DNA of 64,000 nucleotides from Syntrophobacter fumaroxidans MPOB (lineage in GTDB: Bacteria; Desulfobacterota; Syntrophobacteria; Syntrophobacterales; Syntrophobacteraceae): positions 3,460,001 to 3,524,000 of the forward strand of contig NC_008554.1 in the NCBI RefSeq assembly GCF_000014965.1. Direction: 5' to 3'. The position numbers and the translations under genes are program-made. This document shows positions 27,099 to 41,222 of the stretch, piece by piece. Position 1 is the first letter of the stretch. Each line of letters opens with the position of its first letter. A model generated the notes under the pieces. It did no database searches, was not told the DNA's origin, and saw only the letters and a list, made by a program, of their open reading frames with translations.

Positions 27099-27706
27099 TG
27101 TACCTATCGCTTCTGAGCCTGGACCGGCTTCACCGGGGCACAATGCGACTTCTGTCGGATATCTACCTGCTTCACAAGGGAATCATGTCGGGCTTCACAC
27201 GATGCGGAGATGGGCTCCGGGTTCTGTTCAGGGTAGAGCCGGAGAACGACGACCGGATCGTCAGAATCATGGTGCAAAGCGATGGCTCCCCGAGTTGGGA
27301 GCTTTTCACCGAACGCCACCCATGCGTCATCGACATGCGCACGAAAGTATTCTCCCCTGCCCTTCGTGCAGGGCACTCGTACCGTTTCCGCCTGCGGGCC
27401 AATCCTGCCGTCAAGCGTAATGGAAAGCGCTACGGTCTAATCCGGGACGAAACGCTGGAAGAGTGGCTTCGAAGGAAAGAGCCGGCACTCGGCCTGCAAT
27501 TTCGCTCAGTCCTTGCCCTTGATGAAGGTTACGTGACGGGGCACAAGGAAGGGAGCGGCCACCCTCAGCGTATCAACATCAAGACCGCACGTTTCGAAGG
27601 CATTCTCACCGTGTCGGAGCCACATCTGGTGCAAAACGCTCTCTGCTGTGGCATAGGCCCTGCCAAGGCCTTCGGTTGCGGACTTCTTTCTCTTGCGAGA
27701 GTGTGA
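27098..27706 (+). CDS. cas6e: Cas6e (CasE), crRNA-processing endoribonuclease
   Basis: Metal-independent RNase (202 aa) that cleaves pre-crRNA at the base of each repeat hairpin, leaving an 8-nt handle (ATGAACCG in this array). The catalytic His26 lies in SDIYLLHKGIMSGF, matching the position known in Thermus Cas6e, and the C-terminal Gly-rich loop GPAKAFGCGLLSLAR is present. ATG 27098 overlaps the cas5e stop (TAATG) with GGAGG upstream. Confidence 0.93.
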   Translation: MYLSLLSLDRLHRGTMRLLSDIYLLHKGIMSGFTRCGDGLRVLFRVEPENDDRIVRIMVQSDGSPSWELFTERHPCVIDMRTKVFSPALRAGHSYRFRLRANPAVKRNGKRYGLIRDETLEEWLRRKEPALGLQFRSVLALDEGYVTGHKEGSGHPQRINIKTARFEGILTVSEPHLVQNALCCGIGPAKAFGCGLLSLARV

Positions 27707-27708
27707 TC

Positions 27709-29021
<1,313 letters not shown>

Positions 29022-32000
29022 GTGTTCCCCACGCGGGTGGGGATGAACCGTTCCTTCCTGCCATCCACTTGTCAACGTCCTCGTGTTCCCCACGCGGGTG
29101 GGGATGAACCGGCCATTCGCGTTTATCTCCTCATTGAAAGTGAGTGTTCCCCACGCGGGTGGGGATGAACCGGCATATCAACGCAAGGGGGGGAGCAAGT
29201 GAGAGTGTTCCCCACGCGGGTGGGGATGAACCGTACGGCTACGACCGGATTAATGACGCTGACGTCGTGTTCCCCACGCGGGTGGGGATGAACCGGCCGG
29301 AGCTCATCCGGGCCGCATCGGAAGTGCGTGTTCCCCACGCGGGTGGGGATGAACCGACGACTCACACCCCTTTAGCTTGAATGTCTCAGTGTTCCCCACG
29401 CGGGTGGGGATGAACCGCTTCCTGTCGGTCCATGGCTATGTCCACTCAAGTGTTCCCCACGCGGGTGGGGATGAACCGGTCTGGTTCGGTGGGGTGTGGT
29501 CTGGTCCGGTGTGTTCCCCACGCGGGTGGGGATGAACCGTTGTGGAGGCTGAAGTGGGCGACGACGGTAAAGTGTTCCCCACGCGGGTGGGGATGAACCG
29601 TTTCGTTCGGCATATTCGAGTTGCCTTGCGAGGTGTTCCCCACGCGGGTGGGGATGAACCGCAGTTTAACCAGTTGAGCAAATATTTTCCACGGTGTTCC
29701 CCACGCGGGTGGGGATGAACCGAGCTATTCCCCGGACCCCGCGAAAATCGAGGAGTGTTCCCCACGCGGGTGGGGATGAACCGTCCGATGAGCACGCAGG
29801 TATCAACCAGCGAGGGTGTTCCCCACGCGGGTGGGGATGAACCGTGGACAGGATGAAGAGCAGAACCTTCTGCCGGGTGTTCCCCACGCGGGTGGGGATG
29901 AACCAGCCAATGTGAACCGCATCTTTTTGATTCTATCGTGTTCCCCACGCGGGTGGGGATGAACCGGGAACCTCCCAGACACCCCGGCCAGTTTCCGGGT
30001 GTTCCCCACGCGGGTGGGGATGAACCGGCGGCCGTCCGGGGCACGGAAAATCTTCCCGGGTGTTCCCCACGCGGGTGGGGATGAACCGATCCTTGAGAAC
30101 GTCCCTCGTGGTGGCGGTACGTGTTCCCCACGCGGGTGGGGATGAACCGATCCCTCAGCCATGGTTTGACGCCGAACACGAGTGTTCCCCACGCGGGTGG
30201 GGATGAACCGGCTCCCCGGCCCGGCGCAACGGAACGCCACGAGTGTTCCCCACGCGGGTGGGGATGAACCGGGACAGGATGCCCCATCAGGAAGGGCACC
30301 CAGGTGTTCCCCACGCGGGTGGGGATGAACCGTATGGCTACGACCGTATTAACGACGTGGATGTGTGTTCCCCACGCGGGTGGGGATGAACCGAGAACGC
30401 CCCGGCAAGGGGCACAACTAAGAAGGTGTTCCCCACGCGGGTGGGGATGAACCGTTGGGCTGTCCACTGTCTCTTCTCCGGGAAACGTGTTCCCCACGCG
30501 GGTGGGGATGAACCGTTCGTCATTCCATTGAATCCGAAGCTGCGGCTGTGTTCCCCACGCGGGTGGGGATGAACCGACGGTCGGCCAGCCAACAATATCC
30601 CCTTCGGTGTGTTCCCCACGCGGGTGGGGATGAACCGTGCTTGGCGATATGGAGGCAAAGATCGCCGGTGTGTTCCCCACGCGGGTGGGGATGAACCGCA
30701 GTGTTATTTCATTGCCTACGGGCAGGCGCTGTGTTCCCCACGCGGGTGGGGATGAACCGGGCGAACTACAAAAACCAACAGTAGGAGGATCGTGTTCCCC
30801 ACGCGGGTGGGGATGAACCGAAAGACCGTGTGCCCTATGACCTGTGGGCGAAGTGTTCCCCACGCGGGTGGGGATGAACCGCCGGATTTCATCCGCACCG
30901 TTCCGAGATATGCGTGTTCCCCACGCGGGTGGGGATGAACCGTGCTTGGCGATATGGAGGCAAAGATCGCCGGTGTGTTCCCCACGCGGGTGGGGATGAA
31001 CCGATCATCAATTCACGGGGAAAGTCCTTACCGTGGTGTTCCCCACGCGGGTGGGGATGAACCGACCACGTCCCAGGGGAACCCGGGGTTGTGGGTGTGT
31101 TCCCCACGCGGGTGGGGATGAACCGCTCCTGCGCGCAATCAGAGACCAGGCCGAGCAGTGTTCCCCACGCGGGTGGGGATGAACCGTCGAGCGATTTGGC
31201 CTGGAAGCAACCCCGGCAGTGTTCCCCACGCGGGTGGGGATGAACCGTTCATCCAAAACATTCCGTTGAGTGGCTTTCGGTGTTCCCCACGCGGGTGGGG
31301 ATGAACCGTTGCCGTTCCGGGGATGAATCAATAATTCCGAGTGTTCCCCACGCGGGTGGGGATGAACCGGAACAAACAACCCAGATGTGCTGTTATGATG
31401 GGTGTTCCCCACGCGGGTGGGGATGAACCGATTGTTCGCTGCCACCCCAACCGCCACCACAAGTGTTCCCCACGCGGGTGGGGATGAACCGACGCCTTGG
31501 TATATATGGTCTGCTGCTTCGGGGTGTTCCCCACGCGGGTGGGGATGAACCGATTGTTCGCTGCCACCCCAACCGCCACCACAAGTGTTCCCCACGCGGG
31601 TGGGGATGAACCGACGCCTTGGTATATATGGTCTGCTGCTTCGGGGTGTTCCCCACGCGGGTGGGGATGAACCGCTGTCCTATCAGCACTACCTGGAGGA
31701 GAAGTGGTGTTCCCCACGCGGGTGGGGATGAACCGACGAGTAAAATAGATAGCCCTGGTCGGCTTGAGTGTTCCCCACGCGGGTGGGGATGAACCGCCCG
31801 TCTATCACCAGGGGCGGATTGTCGGGTAGTGTTCCCCACGCGGGTGGGGATGAACCGTAATCCGCGATGTGACGACCTGCGGAACAAGAGTGTTCCCCAC
31901 GCGGGTGGGGATGAACCGGATGCCGTCGGGGTTCAAATTGGCGTCGCCGGGTGTTCCCCACGCGGGTGGGGATGAACCGTCCATTACGTCGCTAATAATC

Positions 32001-33873
32001 ATTCTTCTCTTGTGTTCCCCACGCGGGTGGGGATGAACCGGACTGTATAGTTCCTCGACTTCAGATCCATCTGTGTTCCCCACGCGGGTGGGGATGAACC
32101 GGACTGTATAGTTCCTCGACTTCAGATCCATCTGTGTTCCCCACGCGGGTGGGGATGAACCGTCATGGCTGGCATCCAGATCTACCAGGAGCGGGTGTTC
32201 CCCACGCGGGTGGGGATGAACCGCCCGAATACGTGCGCGACCTCGTGGCACTGCAGTGTTCCCCACGCGGGTGGGGATGAACCGCGCAGAGGAGGTGGAC
32301 AATGGCTGATCGCGTGGTGTTCCCCACGCGGGTGGGGATGAACCGGGTTTGAGGGGGCGTCCTGGGCGAAGGTGACCCGTGTTCCCCACGCGGGTGGGGA
32401 TGAACCGGATTGCACGGCGGACCCGGTAACCGGCGGCAAGTGTTCCCCACGCGGGTGGGGATGAACCGCCATCGACGCCTATTTTGAGGAGCAGGTCTCA
32501 GTGTTCCCCACGCGGGTGGGGATGAACCGAAAGGCAATCATTGAATATCTTGGATTGAAATGTGTTCCCCACGCGGGTGGGGATGAACCGCTCACCGGCA
32601 CCATGCGTGAGCAGTACGAAGTGTGTTCCCCACGCGGGTGGGGATGAACCGACCCCGTGGCCGACCAGGTGCAGGGATTCCGGGTGTTCCCCACGCGGGT
32701 GGGGATGAACCGGCTCGGACGTGGTGGATGGCAAACCCAATGAAGTGTTCCCCACGCGGGTGGGGATGAACCGCCGCTCTCCCGGAGCACCTTCCCCTCG
32801 GAACTGTGTTCCCCACGCGGGTGGGGATGAACCGTGCGTCCTCTGGACTGGACGCGAGAAATTGCTGTGTTCCCCACGCGGGTGGGGATGAACCGGCGTC
32901 ATTCCCTGGCGGAAACCCTGGAAGGGCGTGTTCCCCACGCGGGTGGGGATGAACCGGGGATATCGCATTCGTCCCGGCAGTGCTCCCGGTGTTCCCCACG
33001 CGGGTGGGGATGAACCGACCCCGTGGCCGATCAAGTCCAGGGATTCCGGGTGTTCCCCACGCGGGTGGGGATGAACCGCGGCCCGGCGAGCTCCCAGGCC
33101 ACGTGCCGTAGTGTTCCCCACGCGGGTGGGGATGAACCGTTGCGCCGCTTTTTGCGCCATGCCCTCCAGGCGTGTTCCCCACGCGGGTGGGGATGAACCG
33201 AAAAAGCAGCAACTGAGCGATTTGGAGGCGAAGTGTTCCCCACGCGGGTGGGGATGAACCGGGTTGGTTTTGTCCCCGGATTCGTTCCGGGACGTGTTCC
33301 CCACGCGGGTGGGGATGAACCGGGTTGGTTTTGTCCCCGGATTCGTTCCGGGACGTGTTCCCCACGCGGGTGGGGATGAACCGAGAGCCGCTGCTGTCCT
33401 ATCGTATGCGCTGCTGTGTTCCCCACGCGGGTGGGGATGAACCGCATCATATCCGCCCAGCGTCAAAATCGCTTCGGTGTTCCCCACGCGGGTGGGGATG
33501 AACCGAGATCGAAAACGCCATTCTCGAGTATCTCCGGGTGTTCCCCACGCGGGTGGGGATGAACCGTGTGAAACATGCACCCAGCACGTCCAGGGGAAAG
33601 TGTTCCCCACGCGGGTGGGGATGAACCGAAAATAATCGAGACCGGACCACTTCCGGACCAGTGTTCCCCACGCGGGTGGGGATGAACCGGGACTTGTCAC
33701 CGAAAAGTACCTGACCGTCGAGTGTTCCCCACGCGGGTGGGGATGAACCGCCCCGGCGCGGACGTCCGAGAAAGGGATAACCGTGTTCCCCACGCGGGTG
33801 GGGATGAACCGCACATCGATGACCCTCGCGTCATCACCTACGAGGTGTTCCCCACGCGGGTGGGGATGAACCG
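29022..33873 (+). CRISPR. Large type I-E CRISPR array, 80 contiguous repeats and 79 spacers
   Basis: A 29-nt repeat beginning GTGTTCCCCACGCGGGTGGG and ending GATGAACCG occurs 80 times without a gap. Spacers are 32 nt except four of 33 nt (starting 29234, 32346, 33567 and 33812). The stem CCCCAC/GTGGGG followed by an ATGAACCG handle is the standard I-E layout, so transcription is on the plus strand. Only one repeat is altered, with A instead of G at its last base (29905). Five spacers are exact duplicates: 30638=30943, 31431=31553, 31492=31614, 32041=32102 and 33262=33323. A further split spacer and repeat lie beyond the IS element, giving 81 repeats and 80 spacers in the original array. Confidence 0.99.
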
Positions 33874-34179
33874 GCCCATGAATGTCAATACGAATTGAAA
33901 ATTTACCCTTTTTACGAATTGAATTTTTACCCCCCCCTCGGTTTTGGTGACTGACTTTGGGAACAGGCCCCTTTGATTTTGGTTGAGAAATGAAGGGCGG
34001 AGCGGAGCGCCGACGCAGCGTGGAAACCGACTTGAGGGAAGCGGAGGCGCGGCGGCGTCCGGGATCGAGAAAGTGGCCCTCCTGCGGGAGTGCCGCTTCG
34101 ATCCCGCAAGACGACGGCAGCGCAGCCGCGGAGCGAGTCGGAGGTTCCGCGTGAGTCGAGGCGCTCGGCGCAGCCCGTG

Positions 34180-36206
<2,027 letters not shown>

Positions 36207-36363
36207 GTGTCTTCCTCCCAAGGCTTTCCTTGAGAGGAAACGTAACGTTTTTCTTCGCATCGTTACCCCCTTTTGAGTTCAGGGGGGTAAATTTTCAATT
36301 CGTATAGGGGGTAATTTTTGCATTCGTGCTGACACATGAATACCTGTTTTTGATGAGCAAGAG

Positions 36364-36392
36364 GTGTTCCCCACGCGGGTGGGGATGAGCCG
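36364..36392 (+). CRISPR. Terminal repeat of the main array, displaced by the IS element
   Basis: This single 29-nt repeat differs from the array consensus only at position 26 (GATGAGCCG instead of GATGAACCG). Degeneration of the last repeat is typical of the leader-distal end. Together with 33874-33882 and 36341-36363 it bounds one ancestral 32-nt spacer now split by the IS21 element. Confidence 0.95.
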
Positions 36393-36792
36393 TCCTTACA
36401 GGCTTGAGTGTTCGATGCCTTGCAGGTCACAATCCTTGACCCGAACGGCAAACGACTTGCCGTACGCAGCCAGTGCCGGGGAACCTGCGGCAAAATCTTT
36501 CAGGCAGTCGGGGTGGCGCTTCCTCCGACCATTCGCGAGCTCCAATCACTCGAAAAAATGATCCGGTAGTGCCACAACGTGTTCGTGATGATGTAACATA
36601 TTTAAATTACTTAAATACTTTTTTGATGCGGGGGAACTTCAGCTCGGTTGAGTTCATGGGGTACAAGGTGAAGTTCACCGGGAAACGGACGCCTTTTCCC
36701 GCCGATCCGGTGGAACGGCTTGTTCGGAGGCGGTAACGCCTCTTTTCTCATCCGGCTCGTCATGGGCATGCCAAGCAAGGCGCGTCAGCCAA
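36393..36792. other. Gene-free stretch after the array
   Basis: No recognisable gene. A short plus-strand frame beginning near 36627 (MRGNFSSVEFMGYKVKFTGK) ends at 36736 but has no ribosome site or known relative. Part of 36585-36625 is AT-rich. This is the right boundary of the CRISPR region. Confidence 0.4.
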
Positions 36793-37557
36793 CTAGAAAT
36801 GTGCCGCACCCCCCTTTCTGAACACATAAATCGCCCACCCCAGCGCTTCTCGTCCCCACCTCAGATACGCTCTCTTACTCTCATGCACTCGCTTCAGCAC
36901 GGTCTCCACATCCGGATCGTCCCGATGATCACTCGCCCAGGTTTCCGCAGCATACCACTGCAACCCTTCATATCTATCCCAGTCATCCTGGCTGCTTACG
37001 AGTGTGTAGACCGCCTCCAATCCGCACTCTCGCCCGACCTCCACATTCTGATAATGTGTTCCGAAGTCGTTCCGTGCCACTCCGATCGCTTCCAAATACT
37101 CTCCTTCCGGTTCATGCCGCCAGTACGGCTCTCCCACAACGATCCAACTTTCCGGGGCTGCCATCTTCCGCAGCGCGTTCAACGTCCCTCGATGCCCGCC
37201 GTAAATCCAACTCGCACCGATGCAGGCTATCAGATCAAAGCTCTCCATGGTTTCGGGGACATACTTGGCGCCGTCCAGCTCCAAGAATTGGAGTCGGGCA
37301 TCCGGAACACGCTCTTGATGCTTCGTGCAGGCATCGGCAATGCAGTGGGGAGACAAATCAACTCCTGTCCCCGTCATTTGTCGGTACCGCTCTGCAAGCC
37401 TGATGAGAAACTCGCCCTTTCCCGTGGCGATATCAAGCACGCGTGCCCCAGGTTTCAGAGGCAGAAGCGCAATAAGCTGCTCGAGTTTCTCAAGATTCAT
37501 CGGATTGCAGATAATGTGCTCCCGATGCGTGATGTTAAAGAACTTCCACATGTCCAT
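36793..37557 (-). CDS. SAM-dependent methyltransferase (class I)
   Basis: A 254-aa Rossmann-fold methyltransferase. Motif I is ARVLDIATGKGEFLIRLAER (about residues 38-57), with GTGVDLSPHCIADA as the beta-2 acidic motif and a FDLIACIGASWIYGG motif IV. Start at ATG 37557 follows AGGAGGT. The IGASW and WRHEPEGEYLEAIG segments resemble small-molecule methyltransferases of the UbiE/Methyltransf_25 group. Substrate unknown, and no pathway genes lie nearby. Confidence 0.85.
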   Translation of the reverse strand: MDMWKFFNITHREHIICNPMNLEKLEQLIALLPLKPGARVLDIATGKGEFLIRLAERYRQMTGTGVDLSPHCIADACTKHQERVPDARLQFLELDGAKYVPETMESFDLIACIGASWIYGGHRGTLNALRKMAAPESWIVVGEPYWRHEPEGEYLEAIGVARNDFGTHYQNVEVGRECGLEAVYTLVSSQDDWDRYEGLQWYAAETWASDHRDDPDVETVLKRVHESKRAYLRWGREALGWAIYVFRKGGAAHF

Positions 37558-37651
37558 GCGTATACCTCCTTTATCAATGCCGGTCCGGTCGCATTTGGAT
37601 TTGGAGCCGAGGACGGGTCTGCTCCGGTTGATGGAGCCCGAGTGACACGCT

Positions 37652-37894
37652 TCAAGTCTTCTTGAAAACTTCATCGGGGCGCGGCAAGAAACAGCAGCGG
37701 AGACCGAACGCCATCATGTTTTCAAGATCGTTGCGCATGCTCGGGTTGGTGAGCTCGTGCAGGCGCGCTGCAACATCCTCGTAACGCCATGCGTCCATGA
37801 GCGCAACGATCCCGTTGCCGATCGCGGCGTTGTATCCCGGGTCGGGGGGCCCGGTTTTCCGGGCAAGTTCCATGTGTCGGTCGTCGCATATCAT
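37652..37894 (-). CDS. Hypothetical protein, 80 aa
   Basis: Short frame on the same strand as, and 94 bp upstream of, the methyltransferase. Sequence such as NGIVALMDAWRYEDVAARLHEL looks like a helical globular protein, unlike the Arg/Pro-rich shadow frames nearby. There is no clear Shine-Dalgarno, and a start at the internal Met (MELARKTG) is also possible. No family recognised. The roughly 300 bp beyond it (37895-38195) contain nothing I can identify. Confidence 0.4.
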   Translation of the reverse strand: MICDDRHMELARKTGPPDPGYNAAIGNGIVALMDAWRYEDVAARLHELTNPSMRNDLENMMAFGLRCCFLPRPDEVFKKT

Positions 37895-38195
37895 GGCCGC
37901 AGCCTACGCATGTCCGCCGGAAAAGTCAAAGGGCATCCGCCGGCGACGGCCGGGATTCGAGTCGACGTCAGGCAGGTCCGCAACCTGCTCCAGCCCCTCG
38001 GGACGAAAAAGGGCGGACATGACCCCGGGGCATGCGCACAGTCGGCGAAGTCGTGCGGGAGAGCGTCGTCCGAACTGATCTTTGATGTCGAAAGACGTTG
38101 AGCACCGGGACGGCGTTCAATTCCACCCCGGCGCGGGGCAGCGCCGGTTTTTCGCGTCGTCCGTTCTCGATCGCGCGCCGCCCCCCTCCCGCTTC

Positions 38196-38636
38196 TCAAC
38201 CCGGCAGGGCGGGGCCTTCGATTTCGAGGATGCGGCGGCGCCATTCCTCGGGGAGGGGAACCTTCCTGCCGCTCCGGTAGTCGATGGAGACGATCACCGC
38301 TTCTCCCGTGGCCGCGACCTTCCGCAGACGGCCGCTCACCAGGGTGTAGTCCATGACCACCCGGTCCTTTTCCATTTTGACCACGCGGGTTCCCACGTAA
38401 ACCGTGTCGGGATAGGTGAGCGGGATCTTGTAGCGGCAGCGGGTGGAGTGGAGGATCGGCCCGATGCCGGTCTTCTCCATGTGGTCCCACATCCCCGCCC
38501 GCTCGGCGTACCGGACCCGGGCGGTCTCGAAGTACCGGAAATACACCACGTTGTTCAGGTGCCGCATGGCGTCCATTTCACCCCACGCCGTCTCAATCTC
38601 CGCAACCACGGGAAAATCCTTCAGCAAGGCTTCCAT
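38196..38636 (-). CDS. Acyl-CoA thioesterase, 4HBT hotdog family
   Basis: A 146-aa single hotdog-fold protein of the YbgC/4-hydroxybenzoyl-CoA thioesterase type. The conserved segment WGEMDAMRHLNNVVYFRYFE (residues about 18-37) holds the catalytic Asp and the HLNNVVYFRYFE helix. ATG 38636 follows GAGGAAG. It probably hydrolyses an acyl-CoA thioester in the cytoplasm; the chain length is not predictable. The gene stands alone, divergent from the sensor kinase downstream. Confidence 0.88.
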   Translation of the reverse strand: MEALLKDFPVVAEIETAWGEMDAMRHLNNVVYFRYFETARVRYAERAGMWDHMEKTGIGPILHSTRCRYKIPLTYPDTVYVGTRVVKMEKDRVVMDYTLVSGRLRKVAATGEAVIVSIDYRSGRKVPLPEEWRRRILEIEGPALPG

Positions 38637-38917
38637 TCGATGCTTCCTCTTTCGCAGATGATGTGATCGACGATGCCGGCACCTTCCCCCGGCCGCCCGG
38701 GGAACGCACGCACGCCGCCATCCCATCGATACCATTCATTGAAATGAGATTCAACCTGTGTTAGGCTGCCCCGAAGTGCCCGACCCGCCGTGCCGGCATG
38801 CGCGGTGGACGCAGGGGTCGCACGGCCCAGGTGCAACCGCACGATCGAAACGGCCTGGACGTGCCGGCGTGTCCGGCGGACACGGGCGGGCGGAGGCCCC
38901 GGCATCCGGCTTTTTTC

Positions 38918-40981
38918 ATGAACCCCGTTGACGCTCGACAGGCTCGCATGGAAGGACAATTCGTACGGCAACGAAGGCTCGCAGCGGTGGTCGCAAGCCT
39001 GCTGATCCTTGCGGCGCTGTTTGTGGTGAGCCGGTTCAATTACCTGCTGTTTCACAGCCTGGCGGAAATGTTCAGTGTCGTGATCGCCTGCTCGATTTTC
39101 GTCGTCGCCTGGAACTCCCGCCATTTCCTGAACAACGGCTATCTTCTCCTTATCGGCATCGCCTATCTGTTCGTGGGCACGCTGGACACGCTGCACATGC
39201 TCTCCTACAAGGGCATGGGAGTGTTCCCGGGCGATTCGGCCGACACTCCCACGCAATTGTGGATCGCCTCCCGCTACATGGAAAGCATCGCCCTGCTCGT
39301 CGCGCCGACTCTGATGACCAGGCGGATCGACGCGGGGCGCGTCTTCGGATGGTTCCTCGCCGCCACGGGAATCCTGCTGTTCGCCATCTTTCCCGCGAAC
39401 GTCTTCCCCGTATGCTACGTCGAGGGGGTTGGCCTGACGCCGTTCAAGAAGGCGAGCGAATACATCATCTGCCTCACCCTGGCCGCGGCCATCGTGCTGC
39501 TGCTGCGACAGCGGCGGTTTTTCGACCCCGGAGTCCTGCGGCTGCTCGTGGGGTCCATCGCTGCGGCCATTGTCTGCGAGCTGGCCTTCACCTTCTACGT
39601 CGGCGTCTACGACCTTTCCAACCTGACCGGTCACTTCTTCAAGATCATCTCGTTTACGCTGACCTACAAGGCCATTGTCGAGACCGGCCTCGTGAAACCC
39701 TACAACCTGCTGTTTCGGGATCTGAAACTCGGTGAAGCGGCCCTGCGCGCCGCCAACGACCAGCTCGAAAACAAAGTGCGCGCCCGCACCGCCGAGCTCA
39801 GTGAAGCCAATGAGGCGCTGGCATCGGAAGTTGTTGAGCGCAAGCAGGCCGAGGCGGCCCTGCGCCGAAGCGAGCTCAAGTACCGGGAGCTCGTGGAGCA
39901 TGCCAACAGCATTATCCTGCGCCTGGACGCACAGGGGAAGATTCTCTTCTTCAATGAATTCGCCCAGAACTTTTTCGGTTTCCGCGAAGGCGAAATCCTC
40001 GGCAGGCAGGCCGTGGGAACGATCGTGCCGGAAACGGAGACCTCCGGTCGAGACCTCGCCTCGATGATGCGCCGCATGTTGTCCGACCCGGAAGTGTATT
40101 CGAGCAACGAATATGAAAACATGCGCAGAAACGGCGAGCGGGTGTGGGTGGCCTGGACGAACAAGGCGATTCGCGACGGGAACGGCCGCATCGCGGAGAT
40201 CCTGTGTATCGGCAACGACATCTCGGCGCGCAGACGCATCGAGGAAGAGCTCGAACGGAGCAACAGGGAATTGCAGGAATTCGCCTTCATCGCTTCCCAC
40301 GATCTGAAGGAGCCGTTGCGCAAGGTCATGGCGTTCGGCGACCGATTGCACAGCCGGTTCGGCGAGCGGCTCGACGAGGACGGCCGCGATTACCTGGCCC
40401 GGATGCGCAAGGCGGCGTTCCGCATGCAGAACCTGATCGAATCGCTCCTCAACTATTCGCGCGTGACCACGAAGGCGGAGACTTTCTCCACCGTGGACCT
40501 GAACGTTCTGATCAAGGAAATTTTGAGCGACCTGGAGACCTCCATCGCGGAGAACGGCGTGCGCATCGAAGTCGAGCGGCTGCCGATCATCCAGGCGGAT
40601 TCGAACCAAATGCGCCAGCTTTTTCAGAACCTCATCTCCAACGCCTTGAAGTACCATGGAACGGAAGCGCCCTTCGTCGGGATCCGCGGGAAGAAGGCCG
40701 CCCCGACGCCGGGCGGGACCGGATCGGGCGGACCTTCGTGGTATCAGGTCCTGGTGGAGGACAACGGTATCGGGTTCGATGAGAAATATCTCGACCGCAT
40801 CTTCGCGCCTTTTCAGCGTCTGCACGGGCGGGACGCCTATGAAGGCACGGGAATGGGCCTGGCCATCTGCAGAAAGATCATGGAACGGCATGGCGGCACC
40901 CTCACGGCAAACAGCACGCCCGGGCGGGGCTCCACCTTCATCGTGACCCTTCCCGCCAGGTCGGTCCGCTCCGCCCCGTGA
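38918..40981 (+). CDS. MASE3-PAS hybrid-type sensor histidine kinase (no receiver)
   Basis: Membrane sensor kinase of about 687 aa. The N-terminal MASE3 domain has about seven hydrophobic segments including NNGYLLLIGIAYLFVGTLDT and LHMLSYKGMGVF. A coiled coil (LENKVRARTAELSEANEALA) leads to a PAS domain (about 315-435, YRELVEHANSIILRLDAQGK), then HisKA with the phosphoacceptor in FIASHDLKEPLRKV and HATPase_c with NLISNALKY, DNGIGFDEKY and GTGMGLAICRKI. The start is uncertain: ATG 38918 or ATG 38948, neither with a strong ribosome site. No regulator gene is adjacent, so it is an orphan kinase. Confidence 0.9.
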   Translation: MNPVDARQARMEGQFVRQRRLAAVVASLLILAALFVVSRFNYLLFHSLAEMFSVVIACSIFVVAWNSRHFLNNGYLLLIGIAYLFVGTLDTLHMLSYKGMGVFPGDSADTPTQLWIASRYMESIALLVAPTLMTRRIDAGRVFGWFLAATGILLFAIFPANVFPVCYVEGVGLTPFKKASEYIICLTLAAAIVLLLRQRRFFDPGVLRLLVGSIAAAIVCELAFTFYVGVYDLSNLTGHFFKIISFTLTYKAIVETGLVKPYNLLFRDLKLGEAALRAANDQLENKVRARTAELSEANEALASEVVERKQAEAALRRSELKYRELVEHANSIILRLDAQGKILFFNEFAQNFFGFREGEILGRQAVGTIVPETETSGRDLASMMRRMLSDPEVYSSNEYENMRRNGERVWVAWTNKAIRDGNGRIAEILCIGNDISARRRIEEELERSNRELQEFAFIASHDLKEPLRKVMAFGDRLHSRFGERLDEDGRDYLARMRKAAFRMQNLIESLLNYSRVTTKAETFSTVDLNVLIKEILSDLETSIAENGVRIEVERLPIIQADSNQMRQLFQNLISNALKYHGTEAPFVGIRGKKAAPTPGGTGSGGPSWYQVLVEDNGIGFDEKYLDRIFAPFQRLHGRDAYEGTGMGLAICRKIMERHGGTLTANSTPGRGSTFIVTLPARSVRSAP

Positions 40982-41222
40982 ATCGCGGGAAGCGGCCGGC
41001 GGCGTCAGCGCTTCGGATTGACAGGTCCGGTCGCCGTCATTAGTTTTTTTTCATAGACGAAGATCAAGTTCCTTTCTCGTGCCAACAGCGGGCATATTCG
41101 TCACATTCCCCTTCCAATGCACTTCGAACCGAGGTTTTCCCAGAGAACGGAGGCAGAGTGCCCCGATCGGGGGGCGGTGTGGTGCCGTCGAGGCGCCAGG
41201 GCACTGAAAGGGAGGGAAACTG

